From positions 62,001-126,000 of the forward strand of contig CADCJI010000008.1 of NCBI GenBank assembly GCA_902801625.1: a stretch of 64,000 nucleotides of DNA. The letters run 5' to 3'. The number at the start of each line of letters is the position of its first letter. The first letter of the stretch is position 1. The stretch comes from an uncultured Bacteroidia bacterium (GTDB lineage Bacteria; Bacteroidota; Bacteroidia; Bacteroidales; F082). Under the pieces are notes generated by a model, which saw nothing but the letters and a program-made list of their open reading frames with translations, searched no databases and was not told the DNA's origin. The position numbers were made by a program, and so were the translations under genes. Shown here one piece after another: positions 61,283 to 64,000 of the stretch.

Positions 61283-63892
61283 ATGAACGCTTACGAGATC
61301 AGAAATAGCTTCTTGGACTTCTTCCGCTCCAAGGAACACACCATCGTGCCGTCGGCACCCATCGTCGTCAAGAACGACCCGACCTTGATGTTCACCAACG
61401 CTGGCATGAACCAGTTCAAGGACATCTTCTTGGGCAACCAGCCTTCGAAGTGGAAACGCGCCGCCGACTCGCAGAAATGCCTGCGTGTGTCGGGCAAGCA
61501 CAACGACTTGGAGGAAGTCGGCCACGACACCTACCACCACACCATGTTCGAGATGTTGGGCAACTGGTCGTTTGGCGACTACTTCAAGAAAGAGGCCATC
61601 GCCTACGCCTGGGAATACCTCACCGAGGTAGTGAAGATCGACAAGGACAGACTCTATGTCACCGTCTTTGGAGGCGATGAGAAGGACGGACAACCTGCCG
61701 ATATGGAAGCCTATGGCTACTGGAAGGAACACGTCAGCGAAGACCGTATCATCTACGGCAACAAGAAGGACAATTTCTGGGAGATGGGCGAGACGGGTCC
61801 CTGCGGTCCTTGCTCCGAAATCCACATCGATCTGCGTGATGATGAAGCCAGAAAACAGATTCCTGGCCGCGACCTTGTCAACATGGATGACCCGCAGGTG
61901 ATTGAGATCTGGAACCTCGTGTTCATGCAATACAACCGTATGGCTGATGGTCATCTGGTGGAACTCCCTGCCAAGCACGTCGACACAGGCATGGGTTTCG
62001 AGCGCCTTGTCCGCGTATTGCAAGGCAAGACCTCTAACTACGACACCGACGTGTTCCAACCCATCATCCAAGCCATCGCCAAGATGTCGGGCATCGAATA
62101 TGGCAAGGCCGAGAAGACCGATGTGGCCATGCGTGTCATCGCCGACCACCTGCGTGCCGTGAGCTTCGCCATCGCCGACGGACAGCTGCCCTCCAACAAC
62201 GGTGCTGGCTATGTCATCCGCCGCGTGTTGCGTCGCGCCGTGCGCTATGGTTTCACCTTCCTCGGCTTCGAAGAGCCGTTTGTGTGCCAACTCCTGCCCA
62301 TCCTGGTGCAGCAGATGGAACACAACTATCCTGAAATCAAGTCACAGCAAGAGTTGGTCAGTAAGGTCATCCGCGAGGAAGAAGCCTCGTTCTTGCGCAC
62401 CTTGGCACAAGGCATCAAGCGTTTCGAGGGTTATGTGGAGCAGAATCCACAGCAGGATATCGACGGCAACTTCGCCTTCGAGTTGTTCGACACTTTCGGT
62501 TTCCCCATCGACCTCACCCAACTGATGGCCTCCGAAAAGGGCATCAATGTCGACATGGAAGGCTTCAAGGCCAACCTCGAAGAGCAGAAGAACCGCTCTC
62601 GCAAAGCCGCCGAAAAAGCCAACGGCGACTGGGTGGTGGTGAACGAGAGCGAGCAGCCCACCGAGTTTGTCGGCTACACCGACATGAGCTGCGAGAGCCA
62701 CATCCTGCGTTTCCGCGAGGTGGTGGCCAAGAAAAAGACCCACTTCGAGATCGTCCTCGACAAGACCCCGTTCTATGCCGAGATGGGCGGTGAGGTAGGC
62801 GACACCGGCACTTTGACCTCAGAAAACGAGAGCATCAAGATAATGAATACGGTGAAGGAGAACAACCTCGTCATCCACATCACCGAGCAGTTGCCGCAGA
62901 ACCCAGAGGTGACTTTCACCGCCGCCATCGATGCGAAACGTCGTCAGCGCATCGCCAACAACCACAGCGCCACCCACTTGATGCACGCCGCACTGAGACA
63001 AGTGCTGGGTAGCCACGTGGAGCAAAAGGGCTCGTTGGTCGACGACCAGCGTCTGCGCTTCGACTTCAGCCACTTCGCCAAGATGACGCCCGAGGAAATA
63101 CAGAAGGTGGAGAAAATCGTCAACCAGAAGATTCGCGAGAACATCCCGAACGTGACCTACGCCGAAATCCCGATCGACGAGGCTAAAGCCATGGGAGCCA
63201 CGGCGTTGTTTGGCGAGAAATATGGCGACAAGGTGCGCGTAGTGGTCTTCGACAAGGACTACTCCATGGAACTCTGTGGTGGCTGTCACACCAGCGCCAC
63301 GGGCAACATCGGCATGTTCAAGATCGTCAGTGAAGGCGCCATCGCCGCGGGCATCCGCCGCATCGAGGCCATCACTGGCGAGGCTGTGGAGCAATACCTC
63401 GACGAGCAACTCGACCTCATCGGCCGTCTGCGTGAGTGCGTCAAGTCGCCCGACCTGGTGAAGGCCGTCACCTCGCTCAATGAGCAGAACTCTGCCTTGA
63501 AGAAAGAGGTGGAACACCTGATGCAAGAGAAGGCCCAAGCCATGGCCGAAAAACTGCACGAAAAAGCCCTCGACCACGAAGGCTACAAGCTCATCATGGA
63601 GACCCTGCCTTGTGGTGGCGACCAGCTGCGCAACATCGCCTTGTTGCTCAAGCAGATGAACGAGAGCACCATCGCCATCCTCGGCTCCGTGGCAGAAGGC
63701 AAGCCTTCGCTCTGCCTGTTACTGCCCGAGGCCTTTGCAGACGCCAAGAACCTTGATGCCACGAAGCTCATCCGCGAGGTGGCCAAGGAGATCCAAGGCG
63801 GTGGCGGTGGACAGAAGACCCTCTGCGTGGCCGGTGGACGCAATGCTGATGGGTTGCCGAAGGCGATGCAGATGCTTAGAGAAAGGATTTAA
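61283..63892 (+). CDS. alaS: Alanyl-tRNA synthetase
   Basis: An 869-residue class II synthetase. Catalytic motifs 'TMFEMLGNWSFGDYF' (motif 2 area), 'GPCGPCSEIHIDLR' and 'GFERLVRVLQGK' (motif 3), the editing domain zinc site 'NNHSATHLMHAALRQ' (about 556-570) and 'CGGCHTSATGNIG' (about 662-674), and a C-terminal Gly-rich domain ('GGGGGQKTLCVAGG'). All expected domains are present and complete. Confidence 0.97.
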   Translation: MNAYEIRNSFLDFFRSKEHTIVPSAPIVVKNDPTLMFTNAGMNQFKDIFLGNQPSKWKRAADSQKCLRVSGKHNDLEEVGHDTYHHTMFEMLGNWSFGDYFKKEAIAYAWEYLTEVVKIDKDRLYVTVFGGDEKDGQPADMEAYGYWKEHVSEDRIIYGNKKDNFWEMGETGPCGPCSEIHIDLRDDEARKQIPGRDLVNMDDPQVIEIWNLVFMQYNRMADGHLVELPAKHVDTGMGFERLVRVLQGKTSNYDTDVFQPIIQAIAKMSGIEYGKAEKTDVAMRVIADHLRAVSFAIADGQLPSNNGAGYVIRRVLRRAVRYGFTFLGFEEPFVCQLLPILVQQMEHNYPEIKSQQELVSKVIREEEASFLRTLAQGIKRFEGYVEQNPQQDIDGNFAFELFDTFGFPIDLTQLMASEKGINVDMEGFKANLEEQKNRSRKAAEKANGDWVVVNESEQPTEFVGYTDMSCESHILRFREVVAKKKTHFEIVLDKTPFYAEMGGEVGDTGTLTSENESIKIMNTVKENNLVIHITEQLPQNPEVTFTAAIDAKRRQRIANNHSATHLMHAALRQVLGSHVEQKGSLVDDQRLRFDFSHFAKMTPEEIQKVEKIVNQKIRENIPNVTYAEIPIDEAKAMGATALFGEKYGDKVRVVVFDKDYSMELCGGCHTSATGNIGMFKIVSEGAIAAGIRRIEAITGEAVEQYLDEQLDLIGRLRECVKSPDLVKAVTSLNEQNSALKKEVEHLMQEKAQAMAEKLHEKALDHEGYKLIMETLPCGGDQLRNIALLLKQMNESTIAILGSVAEGKPSLCLLLPEAFADAKNLDATKLIREVAKEIQGGGGGQKTLCVAGGRNADGLPKAMQMLRERI

Positions 63893-63918
63893 ATACATTA
63901 ATATTAAAACTTAAAACT

Positions 63919-64000
63919 ATGACAAAGAAACTCATTTTGGCAGCCTTCGTCGCTGCTATGGCACTCACCTCATGCCACAAAGACCCTACTCCAACCCCGA
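63919..64000 (+). CDS. N-terminal part of a lipoprotein gene (runs off the window)
   Basis: ATG at 63919, 26 bases after the alaS stop, begins a lipoprotein signal peptide ('ILAAFVAAMALTSCHKDP', Cys19 lipidated) followed by Pro-rich sequence. The window ends after 27 codons. No family can be given. Confidence 0.7.
   Translation, partial: MTKKLILAAFVAAMALTSCHKDPTPTP

Noticed and set aside
61277-63577. Long minus-strand frames opposite alaS (348 and 252 codons)
   Set aside because: Shadows of the alaS reading frame.

Overview
The window is chromosomal DNA of a member of the Bacteroidota, most likely an uncultured member of the order Bacteroidales that has a type IX secretion system (T9SS). 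Three things support this. Six secreted proteins end in T9SS sorting domains (five type A, one type B). Many genes are preceded by the Bacteroidota sigma-factor -7 box TAnnTTTG, often with a TTG about 19-20 bases further upstream. The neighbourhoods DUF1573-yajC-ybbR-coaE, ddl-PASTA-T9SS protein-rluD and merR-M23 peptidase // alaS are, to my knowledge, typical of this phylum. The genus cannot be fixed from the sequence. I saw no rRNA, tRNA or CRISPR.

Layout. 1-12.8 kb: the tail of an unknown gene, a PepSY-like protein, cstA with a small lipoprotein, iorAB (indolepyruvate:ferredoxin oxidoreductase), coaE-ybbR-yajC-DUF1573-T9SS type B operon, a T9SS amidase and a lone hutU. 12.9-18.3 kb: a gtrA/gtrB/large-membrane-protein glycosylation cassette, a lipoprotein, the stump of an HTH regulator, and a T9SS protein. 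Here a ~150-bp divergent promoter with a hairpin leader occurs twice. 18.3-31.9 kb: a carboxyltransferase-like protein without the biotin lysine, an outer-membrane barrel, glgB with a GH13 amylase, a GH29 fucosidase with a PA14 domain, a CpeT-like protein, oligopeptidase B carrying an in-frame REP insertion, and a TonB-dependent receptor. 31.9-38.6 kb: two T9SS proteins, birA, pyrE, a Nudix hydrolase, coaD and a TlpA-like protein without its CxxC.

38.6-46.5 kb is an accessory island with visibly more AT-rich genes. Its core is a tight four-gene operon (40163-44284) with one secreted protein holding two PsbP/DUF1795-like domains and three membrane proteins. The three membrane proteins share four copies of an unrecognised ~45-residue cytosolic domain centred on P-x-x-W. 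A separately promoted protein with a HEPN-like R-x4-H motif and an AAA/DUF4143 ATPase follow. This is the best candidate for an undescribed system.

46.7-64 kb returns to core genes: secA, a MntA/HepT toxin-antitoxin pair, pyrH, a GT-C membrane glycosyltransferase between pyrH and frr, frr, ddl, PASTA protein, T9SS protein, rluD, merR, an M23 peptidase, alaS and the start of a lipoprotein gene.

Repeats are rich. They include REP elements (core CTTCGACAAGCTCAG), heptamer arrays placed directly before several start codons (yajC, secA, pyrH, iorA, merR), two related palindromic elements bracketing merR, a palindromic element after pyrH, and a MITE-like 115-bp element. All function calls come from reading motifs by eye; no database was searched.
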